Shown here piece after piece: positions 54,190 to 63,226 of a stretch of 64,000 nucleotides of DNA. This stretch comes from Pseudomonas viridiflava (GTDB lineage: Bacteria; Pseudomonadota; Gammaproteobacteria; Pseudomonadales; Pseudomonadaceae), in contig NZ_UWFN01000209.1 in the NCBI RefSeq assembly GCF_900602065.1, forward strand, positions 1 to 64,000, read 5' to 3'. How positions within the stretch are numbered: position 1 is the stretch's first letter; each line of letters begins with the position of its first letter. The notes beneath the pieces were generated by a model, which saw only the letters and a program-made list of their open reading frames with translations, was not told the origin of the DNA and searched no databases. The translations under genes and the position numbers were made by a program.

Positions 54190-54741
54190 TTATTTCTTCT
54201 TTTTCGGGGCGATGACCATAATCAGCTGGCGTCCTTCCATCTTAGGATGCTGCTCAACGGAACCGTATTCGAGCAGGTCAGCTTCAACCCGCTTCAACAG
54301 TTCCATGCCCAGCTCCTGGTGGGCCATCTCACGACCGCGGAATCTCAACGATACCTTGGCCCTGTCCCCGTCACTCAGGAAACGTACCAGGTTGCGTAGT
54401 TTTACCTGGTAATCCCCTTCCTCCGTCCCTGGACGAAACTTGATTTCTTTAACCTGAATCTGCTTCTGGTTTTTCTTCGCGGCAGCAATCTGCTTCTTCT
54501 TCTCGAAGATCGATTTGCCGTAGTCCATCAGCTTGCAAACAGGGGGTACTGCATCGGCGGAAATTTCCACCAAATCCAGTTTGGCCTCTTCAGCCTTAAG
54601 AAGCGCGTCTTCAATTGACACAATCCCAAGCTGCTCGCCTTCAGCTCCAATTAACCGAACCTCGCGTGCCGAGATATTCTCGTTGATCGGGGCTTTCGGT
54701 GCAGCTCGTTTATCTTGTCTCATTTCACGCTTAATAATAAT
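54190..54741 (-). CDS. infC: Translation initiation factor IF-3, non-AUG start
   Basis: A ~183-residue IF-3. The core reads [20 protein letters not shown] then [20 protein letters not shown], the linker is rich in lysine, and the C-terminal domain ends MVIAPKKKK. An ATG lies at 54723, but six codons before it read ATT ATT ATT AAG CGT GAA, matching the conserved extension ([10 protein letters not shown]) of pseudomonad IF-3. Translation is expected to start at one of these ATT codons, as in other infC genes where a rare start allows autoregulation by IF-3. The first ATT overlaps the thrS stop codon; GGAG lies directly upstream. Confidence 0.93.
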   Translation of the reverse strand: MIIKREMRQDKRAAPKAPINENISAREVRLIGAEGEQLGIVSIEDALLKAEEAKLDLVEISADAVPPVCKLMDYGKSIFEKKKQIAAAKKNQKQIQVKEIKFRPGTEEGDYQVKLRNLVRFLSDGDRAKVSLRFRGREMAHQELGMELLKRVEADLLEYGSVEQHPKMEGRQLIMVIAPKKKK

Positions 54742-56663
54742 TACTCCGAATCTTGGCGACCACGCCGGGAAACCGCTTGTGCGAGGAATTCAGCGAATTG
54801 GGCGACCGGCATCGAGCCGAGGTCTGCACCTTCGCGTGTCCGCACAGCGACAGTTTGCATTTCAACTTCCCGATCTCCAATCACGAGGAGATAAGGAACC
54901 TTGAGCAAAGTATGCTCACGGATTTTAAAGCCGATCTTTTCATTTCTCAAGTCGGACTTGGCACGAAACCCGCTTTCCGAGAGAATTTTTTCCACTTCAA
55001 GGGCAAAATCTGCCTGTTTATCAGTGATATTCATAATCACTGCCTGAGTGGGCGCCAGCCAGGCCGGGAACGCACCTTCGTAGTGCTCGATCAAAATTCC
55101 GATGAAACGCTCGAAGGAACCGAGAATCGCCCGGTGCAACATGACCGGATGCTTACGGCTGTTGTCTTCGGACACGTATTCCGCGCTCAAACGGATCGGC
55201 AAGTTGAAATCGAGCTGCAGGGTACCACACTGCCAGACACGACCCAGACAGTCCTTCAACGAGAACTCGATCTTGGGACCGTAAAATGCGCCCTCGCCCG
55301 GTTGCAGGTCGTACGGCAGACCGGCACTGTCCAGAGCCGACGCCAACGCGCTTTCAGCGCGATCCCACAGCTCGTCGGAACCTACACGCTTCTCTGGACG
55401 AGTCGAAAGCTTCAGCTCAATGTCCTTGAAGCCAAAATCCGCGTACACATCCAGCGTCAGTTTGATGAACGCCGCGGACTCGGCCTGCATCTGGTCTTCA
55501 GTGCAAAAGATGTGTGCATCATCTTGAGTGAAGCCGCGAACACGCATGATCCCGTGCAGCGCACCGGACGGCTCGTTGCGATGGCAGGCACCGAACTCGG
55601 CCAGACGCATCGGCAGCTCGCGGTAGCTTTTCAGGCCTTGATTGAACACCTGCACGTGGCAAGGGCAGTTCATCGGCTTGATTGCGTAGTCGCGGCTCTC
55701 GGACTCGGTGGTGAACATGTTGTCGGCGTAGTTCGCCCAGTGACCCGACTTCTCCCACAGGGAGCGATCGACGACCTGCGGAGTTTTGATCTCCAGATAA
55801 CCGTTCTCGCGCTGCACCTTGCGCATGTACTGCTCAAGCACCTGATACAAGGTCCAGCCCTGCGGATGCCAGAACACCATGCCTGGCGCTTCTTCCTGGG
55901 TATGAAACAGACCAAGGCGCTTGCCGATCTTGCGGTGATCGCGCTTTTCAGCTTCTTCGATCCGCTGGATGTAAGCAGCCAGCTGCTTCTTGTCAGCCCA
56001 GGCCGTGCCGTAGACACGCTGCAACTGCTCGTTTTTGGCATCACCACGCCAGTAGGCGCCCGACAACTTGGTCAGCTTGAACGACTTGAGGAAACGAGTA
56101 TTCGGTACGTGCGGACCGCGGCACATGTCGACGTATTCTTCGTGATAATACAGACCCATGGTCTGCTGCTCCGGCATGTCTTCAACCAGACGCAGTTTGT
56201 AATCTTCGTGACGCGCAGTGAACACGTCGATCACTTCGGCACGTGGAGTAACCTTCTTGATGACGTCGTAATCTTTTTCGATCAACTGCTGCATGCGCTG
56301 CTCGATCGCCGCCATGTCTTCAGGCGTGAACGGGCGCTCGTAAGCGATATCGTAATAAAAACCGTCATCAATGACTGGCCCGATAACCATTTTGGCAGTC
56401 GGGTACAGCTGCTTGACCGCATGACCTACAAGGTGGGCGCACGAGTGGCGGATGATCTCCAGCCCTTCCTGGTCCTTGGGGGTAATGATTTGCAGGCTGG
56501 CATCTTTTTCGATCAGATCGCTGGCATCGACCAGTTGACCGTCGACTTTACCGGCGACGGTGGCCTTCGCCAGACCGGCACCAATGGAAAGCGCGACCTC
56601 GGCTACGGAAACCGGATGATCGAATGAACGTTGACTACCGTCGGGAAGAGTAATGGTGGGCAT
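54741..56663 (-). CDS. thrS: Threonyl-tRNA synthetase
   Basis: A 640-residue class II synthetase starting [21 protein letters not shown]-terminal TGS domain (residues 1-60), the editing domain with the HxxxH-type [20 protein letters not shown] region, the catalytic core ([30 protein letters not shown] with its zinc-ligand cysteine; [20 protein letters not shown]), and a C-terminal anticodon domain. Chosen start 56663 follows the GGAGG-type site; an upstream in-frame ATG at 56696 is less likely. The stop codon overlaps the first possible infC start. Confidence 0.97.
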   Translation of the reverse strand: MPTITLPDGSQRSFDHPVSVAEVALSIGAGLAKATVAGKVDGQLVDASDLIEKDASLQIITPKDQEGLEIIRHSCAHLVGHAVKQLYPTAKMVIGPVIDDGFYYDIAYERPFTPEDMAAIEQRMQQLIEKDYDVIKKVTPRAEVIDVFTARHEDYKLRLVEDMPEQQTMGLYYHEEYVDMCRGPHVPNTRFLKSFKLTKLSGAYWRGDAKNEQLQRVYGTAWADKKQLAAYIQRIEEAEKRDHRKIGKRLGLFHTQEEAPGMVFWHPQGWTLYQVLEQYMRKVQRENGYLEIKTPQVVDRSLWEKSGHWANYADNMFTTESESRDYAIKPMNCPCHVQVFNQGLKSYRELPMRLAEFGACHRNEPSGALHGIMRVRGFTQDDAHIFCTEDQMQAESAAFIKLTLDVYADFGFKDIELKLSTRPEKRVGSDELWDRAESALASALDSAGLPYDLQPGEGAFYGPKIEFSLKDCLGRVWQCGTLQLDFNLPIRLSAEYVSEDNSRKHPVMLHRAILGSFERFIGILIEHYEGAFPAWLAPTQAVIMNITDKQADFALEVEKILSESGFRAKSDLRNEKIGFKIREHTLLKVPYLLVIGDREVEMQTVAVRTREGADLGSMPVAQFAEFLAQAVSRRGRQDSE

Positions 56664-57032
56664 GGCGCCTCCTCTCCTAGTGGTGACCCCTACCAAAGGT
56701 CACGTGGGTTGGGATGAGCCAGTACGTGATCCGGTGGTATGCCTGCCTCACAGTGGCAGGAGCCTTGCGGCCAACCTTGAACCGAACCAGATGACTGGAT
56801 TGAACAATAAAAAGCTGAACGACGAGGCTAGACAAGCTCTAGACCAGCAGCGAACAGATATAAAGGACGCGCATCCTATCACAGCTCAGCCCAAGCACAT
56901 GCACGCAGTATCACTTAATCACCACCCTGCCCTCCCATCCCAATAAAACGCGCACTGAACTGGAGCGCCTCAAGGCCGTCAGATGGATGTGCAACTCATA
57001 GCAATCCCGCTGTGCCCTATAAGGAGAACGCC
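56664..57032. other. Intergenic region upstream of thrS, no gene recognised
   Basis: These ~370 bases separate the thrS promoter region from a plus-strand gene. A 6-bp stem (CCTGCC / GGCAGG, 56742-56760) could be part of the thrS leader. No tRNA gene, terminator with T tract or REP element was found. Small frames here are likely chance ORFs. Confidence 0.35.
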
Positions 57033-57335
57033 ATGAAGTTAAGTCTTTTAGCCCTGCTCGCCCCTATCGCACTGGCAGTGCCACTCAGCGCCCAGGCAGC
57101 CATGAGCGCGCCAACCAAAGCAAAATTTATCAACGACTGCGTCGCTACTGCGGGCCAGACGCTGGATGAGAAATCCGCAAAGGCCCATTGCGAATGCGGC
57201 GCCGAACAAGTCAGCAAAAATTTCAGCAGCGCTGAAATTGAAAAAATGAGCAATGCCAATCCGCCACCAACCCCTGAGCAAACTGCAAAAATGCGGGACT
57301 TAGTGGCTAAAAACTGTGCCGGACCAAAAAAATAA
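57033..57335 (+). CDS. Periplasmic hypothetical protein
   Basis: A 100-residue protein starting MKLSLLALLAPIALAVPLSA, a clear Sec signal peptide, preceded by AAGGAG. The mature part is polar with four cysteines (NDC, HCEC, NC) in CX2-type spacing, suggesting two disulfides. The spacing CVATAGQ..AHCECGAEQVSK resembles small proteobacterial periplasmic proteins of unknown function. No partner genes. Confidence 0.75.
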   Translation: MKLSLLALLAPIALAVPLSAQAAMSAPTKAKFINDCVATAGQTLDEKSAKAHCECGAEQVSKNFSSAEIEKMSNANPPPTPEQTAKMRDLVAKNCAGPKK

Positions 57336-57629
57336 TTGATATAGATGAATCGAGACTGTAACGCGGGGCGCACTGTCCGCAAGTTAGCAGGGTTTTTCTG
57401 AGACCCACGTAATACGCGCCTTGTAGCCCCGCTGTCGGAGCTTGAACCTATGACCAATGTATTTGAAAAGGTAAGTTCGAGGGGCGTTATGCGGTTCCTT
57501 CTTACGACACTGACTCAAAGTTCTTACTGAAAAAGTTCTACATTCCCGCATTTCGACTATGATAGGCCGGTGTGCCCAGTTGGCCTGAGCAACACGTACA
57601 CTGAAAAATTATGTTCTTGGAGATTCACC

Positions 57630-57842
57630 ATGTCTAATCGCCAAACCGGCACCGTAAAATGGTTCAACGATGAAAAAGGCTTCGGCTTTATCACCCCACA
57701 GGGTGGCGGTGACGACCTGTTCGTACACTTCAAAGCTATCGAAAGCGACGGTTTCAAAAGCCTGAAAGAAGGCCAGACCGTTTCCTTCGTGGCTGAGAAA
57801 GGCCAAAAGGGCATGCAAGCTGCTCAGGTTCGTCCGGAGTAA
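57630..57842 (+). CDS. Cold-shock protein (CspA family)
   Basis: A 70-residue CSD protein starting [20 protein letters not shown], with RNP1 KGFGFITPQ and RNP2 DLFVHF. An OB-fold nucleic-acid chaperone. GGAG precedes the ATG. The ~290-base gap before it (57336-57629) probably holds its promoter and long 5' leader, as is common for csp genes. The terminator follows at 57855. Confidence 0.95.
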   Translation: MSNRQTGTVKWFNDEKGFGFITPQGGGDDLFVHFKAIESDGFKSLKEGQTVSFVAEKGQKGMQAAQVRPE

Positions 57843-57854
57843 TCCGAGCGATCT

Positions 57855-57885
57855 AAAAAAACCCCGTCACTGACGGGGTTTTTTT
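57855..57885 (+). terminator. Intrinsic terminator of the cold-shock gene
   Basis: AAAACCCCGTCA-C-TGACGGGGTTTT followed by a run of T's, 12 bases after the csp stop codon. The A-rich left flank lets it work for the convergent gene as well. Confidence 0.9.
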
Positions 57886-57909
57886 ATGCCTGTAGCAAAA
57901 CCACTCGAC

Positions 57910-58224
57910 TCAACCGCAGTTGACCCGCACTACCTTGCCATTGGCGTCGGTATTGAGATTGACGCGATTAGAGCGATATTCCAGCGTGACCATGTCATTG
58001 GCACCGATGAATCGTGCATCCTGCGCCCCGGCCTTGGCACGAGCCTGAGCCAGCAATGCTGCTGAAGCTTGCTGACCTACAGCGAACTGAGCGCCCGCGG
58101 CATCACAACGACCACCGGCGACGGGGGCATTCGGCTCTTGAGCTGCTGGCTCAGGCGTGCTGCTGCACCCTGCCAGTAACGACAACGCGACGAGCAACCC
58201 GACTGAAGATATTTTCCACGGCAT
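57910..58224 (-). CDS. I78-family peptidase inhibitor lipoprotein
   Basis: A 104-residue lipoprotein: signal peptide with lipobox LAGC (MPWKISSVGLLVALSLLAGC). The mature domain matches Inhibitor_I78 (GRCDAAGAQFAVGQQASAAL; then VTLEYRSNRVNLNTDANGKV and VRVNCG). Members inhibit serine proteases of the subtilisin type. Start 58224 is chosen over an upstream 23-residue extension because it gives the lipoprotein signal. Confidence 0.88.
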   Translation of the reverse strand: MPWKISSVGLLVALSLLAGCSSTPEPAAQEPNAPVAGGRCDAAGAQFAVGQQASAALLAQARAKAGAQDARFIGANDMVTLEYRSNRVNLNTDANGKVVRVNCG

Positions 58225-58531
58225 ACAGACTCCTTGACCGATAAACAAAAGCTGAACCCTTGCGACAGCACCCCAACCCATTCGTTGCAACACATGGCCA
58301 GTTCAATGCCATCAGCTCAGACAGCTGAGGAGTCTGCCCGACCCGCTCCATGCCCGCGAAAGCAAATCGTCACAAAACATGAGTAAGCAGGCCGGAGGTA
58401 TCTACGGCTATCCGCCAGACTCCTTAGGTAGCAGTGCCAAAAAGACCCTGAAGTGCTTTACTGCGTTCAGCGTTCGACCACTCAGGTGACGCTGGTTATG
58501 AACCCCTTACAGACGACGAGAAGAGGCAGTA
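58225..58531. other. Intergenic region between divergent small genes
   Basis: A 307-base gap between the I78 inhibitor gene and the small gene at 58532. Presumably it holds two divergent promoters. No repeats, RNA gene or terminators were recognised. Confidence 0.35.
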
Positions 58532-58738
58532 ATGGCAGTCGTATCTATCGATGCAGACATCAAGGCCAAATGGCCGCAGGGGCATTCATCACACAGCCCG
58601 GGAAACCCGGAAGAGCTGGCGATTATTGCGGTGGACTTGCTGGTGAAGGAACTGGGAACTGAGGGTGCACTTGCATTCATCACACAAGTGCTCGCCCGAT
58701 ACCCCAGCGAAACCGGTAAAGCACAAGCAGTGTCCTGA
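58532..58738 (+). CDS. Small conserved-looking hypothetical protein
   Basis: A 68-residue soluble protein (MAVVSIDADIKAKWPQGHSS, then HSPGNPEELAIIAVDLLVKE) with AGAAGAGG before the ATG and a well-balanced amino acid composition. The C-terminal half is predicted helical. The family is not recognised. It converges on the nucleoside hydrolase gene. Confidence 0.65.
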   Translation: MAVVSIDADIKAKWPQGHSSHSPGNPEELAIIAVDLLVKELGTEGALAFITQVLARYPSETGKAQAVS

Positions 58739-58758
58739 ACCGGCCCGCCAAATGGCCG

Positions 58759-59799
58759 TTATTTGAGGCGTGACAACCGACTGGTCAGCAGGTCGAAAAA
58801 GCCCTGCGCATCGCCGTTTTCGACCCAGAACACATTTTTTTCCAGGCCCAGCGTGTCATACCAGTCAGCAACGGTCTGACCAAAACCGACACCTTCGCGG
58901 CTGTCGATTGCCACGTTGACCTGCCTGCCGCTGAACAGCTCAGGCTTAAGCAGCCAGGCAATGACACTCGCGTCATGAACCGGTCCGCCTGGCAAACCGT
59001 AGTGAGCCATATCCAGTTTCACGTATTCGTTGAGAATACTGCCGACCAGTTTACCGGCCTGATTATCCAGCGCAGCAATCTGCGCCAGACGCTGTTCGCT
59101 GGTGAGGATTTTATGGGTGACATCCAGCGGCAGATAGGTCAGTTTGACACCGCTGGCCAGGACAACCTGAGCCGCATGGGGATCGGCGAACAGATTGAAT
59201 TCGGCAACCGGTGTGATGTTCCCGCCATTGAAGTGCGCGCCGCCCATCACCACGACTTCCTTGATGCCTTGGGTGATTTCCGGATCCTGCACCAGCGCCA
59301 ACGCCAGATTGGTTTGCGGCCCGAGCATGGCAATAGTGATGCTATGCGGCCTGGCCTTGCGCAACGTATCAATCAGATACTGCACCGCGTTACCCTGCGC
59401 CAGCCCTTGCGTTGGCTCATGGACAGGGACGCCGGGCAGTCCTTCCTGACCGTGAACATTCTCCGCGTAAATCGGTTTACGCACCAAAGGCTTCGACGCC
59501 CCGGCATACACCGGCACGTCCTCGCGCCCAGCCCATTCCCGTGCCAGCCGGGCATTGCGCGACGTTTTATCCAGCCGCACATTGCCCGCCACAGTCGTAA
59601 TCGCCAGGACGTTCAACTCCTCGGGTGACGCCAGGGCAAGCAGCAACGCCACCACGTCATCAGCCCCTGGGTCAGTATCGATGATCAAATCGCGCTTTTC
59701 CGCGGCCTGGGTAACGCTCGCGCTGAGAATGGACAAAAGCAGCAGGCTCCGAAGCAACTGTGTGAGAGGTAACTGTTTGACGAGATACAAAAGGTGCAT
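58759..59799 (-). CDS. Nucleoside hydrolase, secreted type
   Basis: A 346-residue nucleoside hydrolase with the metal/ribose-binding DTDPGADDVVALLLAL near residue 41 and a C-terminal catalytic-histidine region (GGPVHDASVIAWLLKPELFS). The N-terminus MHLLYLVKQLPLTQLLRSLL is followed by a hydrophobic segment ending VTQAAEK, a plausible signal peptide, so the enzyme may release ribose from nucleosides in the periplasm. It closes the ribose operon, 39 bases after rbsD. Ribose released would be taken up by RbsABC and phosphorylated by RbsK. Confidence 0.9.
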   Translation of the reverse strand: MHLLYLVKQLPLTQLLRSLLLLSILSASVTQAAEKRDLIIDTDPGADDVVALLLALASPEELNVLAITTVAGNVRLDKTSRNARLAREWAGREDVPVYAGASKPLVRKPIYAENVHGQEGLPGVPVHEPTQGLAQGNAVQYLIDTLRKARPHSITIAMLGPQTNLALALVQDPEITQGIKEVVVMGGAHFNGGNITPVAEFNLFADPHAAQVVLASGVKLTYLPLDVTHKILTSEQRLAQIAALDNQAGKLVGSILNEYVKLDMAHYGLPGGPVHDASVIAWLLKPELFSGRQVNVAIDSREGVGFGQTVADWYDTLGLEKNVFWVENGDAQGFFDLLTSRLSRLK

Positions 59800-59838
59800 A
59801 AAGAACTCCCTGTTCCAGATAAGCGTCCTTGCGGACAG

Positions 59839-60243
59839 TCAGAAAACCACACCGGCAACCAATGCAATGTTGCTGTATGGCTCACATTCGCCAGTGCGCA
59901 CAATCGCTCTGGCGCTTTTACTCAAGGCCTTGAGCGCCTCATGACTGAGCAGACGCTGCTCACCCAGATCACCGTCCAGATTCAAGCCTTCGATAACACT
60001 CAGGGCTGGCGGCTTCTTGAACATGATTTCCTCAGCCAGCACATGGCTTTCGACCTGCATTTCACTCAGGACGGTATCCAGCACGCTGGCGAAATCGGCT
60101 ACGCCGCGGGTGAGCGCCAGATCAATCACTTCCACACCCGCCGGGATTGGCATGCCTGCGTCGACAATCATCAGGATATCGCCGTGCCCCAGGGAAGCGA
60201 TGACTCGGGACAGTGCGATGTTAAGCAGCGGTGTTTTTTTCAT
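59839..60243 (-). CDS. rbsD: D-ribose pyranase
   Basis: A 134-residue RbsD ([20 protein letters not shown]; then [20 protein letters not shown]). It interconverts pyranose and furanose ribose for RbsK. The start overlaps the rbsK stop by four bases (ATGA). Confidence 0.95.
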   Translation of the reverse strand: MKKTPLLNIALSRVIASLGHGDILMIVDAGMPIPAGVEVIDLALTRGVADFASVLDTVLSEMQVESHVLAEEIMFKKPPALSVIEGLNLDGDLGEQRLLSHEALKALSKSARAIVRTGECEPYSNIALVAGVVF

Positions 60244-61187
60244 GTAAAAGCAAACCTTTGGACTTCAGCGCTATCGGGAATGGAGGGCTGCGCGCCAGCA
60301 CGGGTTACAGATATTGCCGCAGCCTTCTGCGCGAAACGAATCGCGTCAGCTTCAGTGTGACCTTGCGCGAGCGCCGCAGCAAAACCGCCAACAAATGTAT
60401 CACCGGCAGCCGTGCTGTCGACCGCGGTCACACGCGGTGCAGGAAAATGCTCGCTCCCCTGCCCTGAAGCCAGCAATGCCCCCTGCTCCCCCAGCGTGAT
60501 GATGACCTTGCTTGCACCTGAAGCCAGCAGAGACTGCGTCGCGCGTTCAGCCGACACCAGCGAGTCCACTGCGATACCGCTCAGAATCGCCGCTTCGCTT
60601 TCGTTGGGAATCAGATAATCGATCAGCGAATACCACTGATCAGGCAATGCAGCGACCGCCGGAGCGGGATTGAGGATCACCGTCTTGCCCAATTCCCGTG
60701 CGCGACGCAATGCATGCGCAACAGCGGGCAAAGGCACTTCCAGCTGACAAATAACGACCTGCGCAGCACCCAGCAGAGCATCGAAGCGGTCAATGACCTC
60801 CGGCGTGAGGCGACCATTACCCCCGGCGACAATAATGATCGCGTTCTGGCCATCGGCATCCACCACGATTGAAGCAATCCCAGTAGAAACATCAGCGACA
60901 ATGGTCAATCCTTGGCAGTCAATCTGCTCAGCCAGCAGAGCATTACGCAGTTGCTCGCCATAGGCGTCATCACCGACGCAGCCAATCATTGCCACACGCG
61001 CGCCCAACCGAGCCGCCGCAACGGCCTGATTAGCGCCCTTGCCGCCCGATACGGTGGCGAATGAATCGCCGCTCAGGGTTTCCCCTGGCCCCGGCAAACG
61101 TTGCGCACGCGTGACCAGATCCATATTCAAACTGCCAATCACCACCACCTGGGCGTGCGGCACGTCAGTATTCTTTTTCGCATTCAT
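60240..61187 (-). CDS. rbsK: Ribokinase
   Basis: A 315-residue PfkB-family kinase with the N-terminal [20 protein letters not shown], substrate [16 protein letters not shown] near residues 49-64, and C-terminal signature [17 protein letters not shown] containing the catalytic Asp. It phosphorylates ribose at O5. It lies between rbsR and rbsD. Confidence 0.95.
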   Translation of the reverse strand: MNAKKNTDVPHAQVVVIGSLNMDLVTRAQRLPGPGETLSGDSFATVSGGKGANQAVAAARLGARVAMIGCVGDDAYGEQLRNALLAEQIDCQGLTIVADVSTGIASIVVDADGQNAIIIVAGGNGRLTPEVIDRFDALLGAAQVVICQLEVPLPAVAHALRRARELGKTVILNPAPAVAALPDQWYSLIDYLIPNESEAAILSGIAVDSLVSAERATQSLLASGASKVIITLGEQGALLASGQGSEHFPAPRVTAVDSTAAGDTFVGGFAAALAQGHTEADAIRFAQKAAAISVTRAGAQPSIPDSAEVQRFAFT

Positions 61188-61212
61188 CGTTATGACTCAA
61201 CGTAGTTATGAC

Positions 61213-62226
61213 TCAGCGTGATTCATGGAGCGGCGGTGCCGTGGACTCACGCAGCACAATGCTTGGCGCAACGACACGCTGCTCGGTTGCATCCTCGAAC
61301 ACGCCAGTGATGCGCCTTAAAAGCATCTGCGCGGCACTCTCGCCCAGCGAGACAATCGACTGCCCGACCGTCGTCAAGGCTGGGTATACATAGCGGCTCA
61401 TTTCTATGTCGTCGAACCCCACCACGGAGAGATCCCTTGGCACGCGGACATTGCGCTCGGCAGCGGCGCGCAATACGCCGATCCCGATCATGTCATTTCC
61501 GGCAAAAATAGCCGTCGGTGGCTCACCTGCCAACAGGCTGACAGCCGCCTGATAACCGCCCGGGCTGGTGTAGTCACTTTCGATGACCCAATGAGGATCG
61601 ACGTGAATGCCCGCCTCAGCCATCGCTCGCTCGTAACCTTGCAGCCTCAACCGTGCCACGCTGGTTTGCGCGGGACCATGAATACAGGCGATATGGCGAT
61701 GCCCCAAATCAAGGAGATGCCGGGTGGCCAGATAACCGCCCAGTTCGTGATCAATACGCACGAGATCAGCGTCGATACCCTCAAGTTCGCGGTCAACTAC
61801 CACCATGGGCGTACGCACACCTGCGAGACCACCGTCCAGCCCGGGATCCCCTCCCACCGATGACACGATCAGCCCGTCGACGCGCTTCTCCAGCAATACC
61901 CGCAAATAACCACGCTGTTTATCTGCATTGTCATCGCAGTTGCACAGGATCACGCAGAAGCCGTTGCGCTCGCAGTAATCCTCAATGCCGCGGGCCAGCT
62001 CGGCGAAATACGGGTTGACCCCATTGGGTATCAGCAAGCCGATGGTCGAGGTGGATTTGGCCTTGAGGGAGCGCGCAACAGCACTGGGCACATAATCCAG
62101 CTGCCGAATGGCCGCCTCGACCTTGACCCTGACTTGATCGCTGACAGGCCGGGAATTATTCAAGACGTGAGATACCGTCGTGTACGAAATACCGGCCAGT
62201 GCCGCTACATCCTTGATTGTTGCCAT
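61213..62226 (-). CDS. rbsR: LacI-family repressor of the ribose operon
   Basis: A 337-residue LacI-type regulator: helix-turn-helix MATIKDVAALAGISYTTVSH, hinge helix PSAVARSLKAKST, then a periplasmic-binding-like ribose-responsive domain. Start 62226 is chosen over a frame extending 20 codons upstream because it gives the standard N-terminus. It sits between rbsC and rbsK, 1 base from the rbsC stop, so it is autoregulated as part of the operon. Confidence 0.93.
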   Translation of the reverse strand: MATIKDVAALAGISYTTVSHVLNNSRPVSDQVRVKVEAAIRQLDYVPSAVARSLKAKSTSTIGLLIPNGVNPYFAELARGIEDYCERNGFCVILCNCDDNADKQRGYLRVLLEKRVDGLIVSSVGGDPGLDGGLAGVRTPMVVVDRELEGIDADLVRIDHELGGYLATRHLLDLGHRHIACIHGPAQTSVARLRLQGYERAMAEAGIHVDPHWVIESDYTSPGGYQAAVSLLAGEPPTAIFAGNDMIGIGVLRAAAERNVRVPRDLSVVGFDDIEMSRYVYPALTTVGQSIVSLGESAAQMLLRRITGVFEDATEQRVVAPSIVLRESTAPPLHESR

Positions 62227-62227
62227 G

Positions 62228-63226
62228 TCAGACCTGACGTTTTGCGCGGTGACTGCGATAAGTGTCGAGGACCACGGCGATGACAATCACCGCACCGGTG
62301 ATAATCCGCTTGGTTGGCTCCGTGGCACCGATTTGCGCCAACCCGGCCGCCAGCACCGAAATGATCAACACGCCAAAGAAGGTGCTGATGATCGAACCAC
62401 GTCCGCCCATCAAACTGGTGCCGCCAATGACTACTGCGGCGATCACCTGCAACTCCAGCCCCGAGCCGGCGTTAGGGTCGGCGGCTTCCAGACGGGAAAT
62501 CTGGAACAGCGCCGCGACGCCCGCCAACAGGCCCATCATCGAGAACACCAGAATCTTGTAGGGCTTGGGGTTGATGCCCGCCAGGCGCACGGCCTCTTCG
62601 TTGGTACCGATGCCGATCAGGTAGCGTCCAAATACGGTGCGGGTGAGCAGCGCTTGCGCGGCAAAAATCACCAGCAAGGCAATGACAAACGAGGGCGAGA
62701 TGCCGAAGGCAAACGGGTTTGATAACCAGGCGTAAGCATCACCAATGTAAGCGGTGCGCGAATCAGTCATCTGGTAGGCAACACCACGGGCCATCTCCAG
62801 CACACCCAGAGACACGATAAATGAAGGAATTCGCCAGGCGACCGTAATCGAGCCGGTCAGCGTGCCCGCCAGTGTGGCGCAGGCCATGCCCAACAGCGCA
62901 GCCGGGAAAATACTCCAGCCCCAGCCAAGAATCGCTACGCTGACTGCTGATGCCGCGAGAGCGAGCACTGAACCCACGGACAGATCAATGCCACCGATAA
63001 TCAGCACAAACGTCATACCTACCGCCAACACCATCAGATCAGGAATCTGATTCGCGATGGTGCTGAACGTGTTGTACGAGAGAAAGTGATCGCTGAGCAG
63101 CGAAAACAGCACGATCATTGCCAGCAAGGCACCCGCCAGGCCCAGGTAGGTGCCCAGCCCGAAATAAGTACCGCCACGCTTCGCCGATGCAGACAAAGCC
63201 TGTGAAGAGGTAGAGGTTTTCATCAA
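62228..63226 (-). CDS. rbsC: Ribose ABC transporter permease
   Basis: A 332-residue BPD_transp_2 permease with ~8-10 helices. The sugar-type EAA-like region is IGGTSLMGGRGSIISTFFGV and the N-terminal helix is LGTYLGLAGALLAMIVLFSL. GIDLSVGSVLALAASAVSVA is the characteristic CUT2 motif. It starts 4 bases inside the rbsA end (ATGA overlap). Confidence 0.95.
   Translation of the reverse strand: MMKTSTSSQALSASAKRGGTYFGLGTYLGLAGALLAMIVLFSLLSDHFLSYNTFSTIANQIPDLMVLAVGMTFVLIIGGIDLSVGSVLALAASAVSVAILGWGWSIFPAALLGMACATLAGTLTGSITVAWRIPSFIVSLGVLEMARGVAYQMTDSRTAYIGDAYAWLSNPFAFGISPSFVIALLVIFAAQALLTRTVFGRYLIGIGTNEEAVRLAGINPKPYKILVFSMMGLLAGVAALFQISRLEAADPNAGSGLELQVIAAVVIGGTSLMGGRGSIISTFFGVLIISVLAAGLAQIGATEPTKRIITGAVIVIAVVLDTYRSHRAKRQV

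Noticed and set aside
54753..56627. Plus-strand 624-codon frame opposite thrS
   Set aside because: It is the antisense of a well-supported threonyl-tRNA synthetase.
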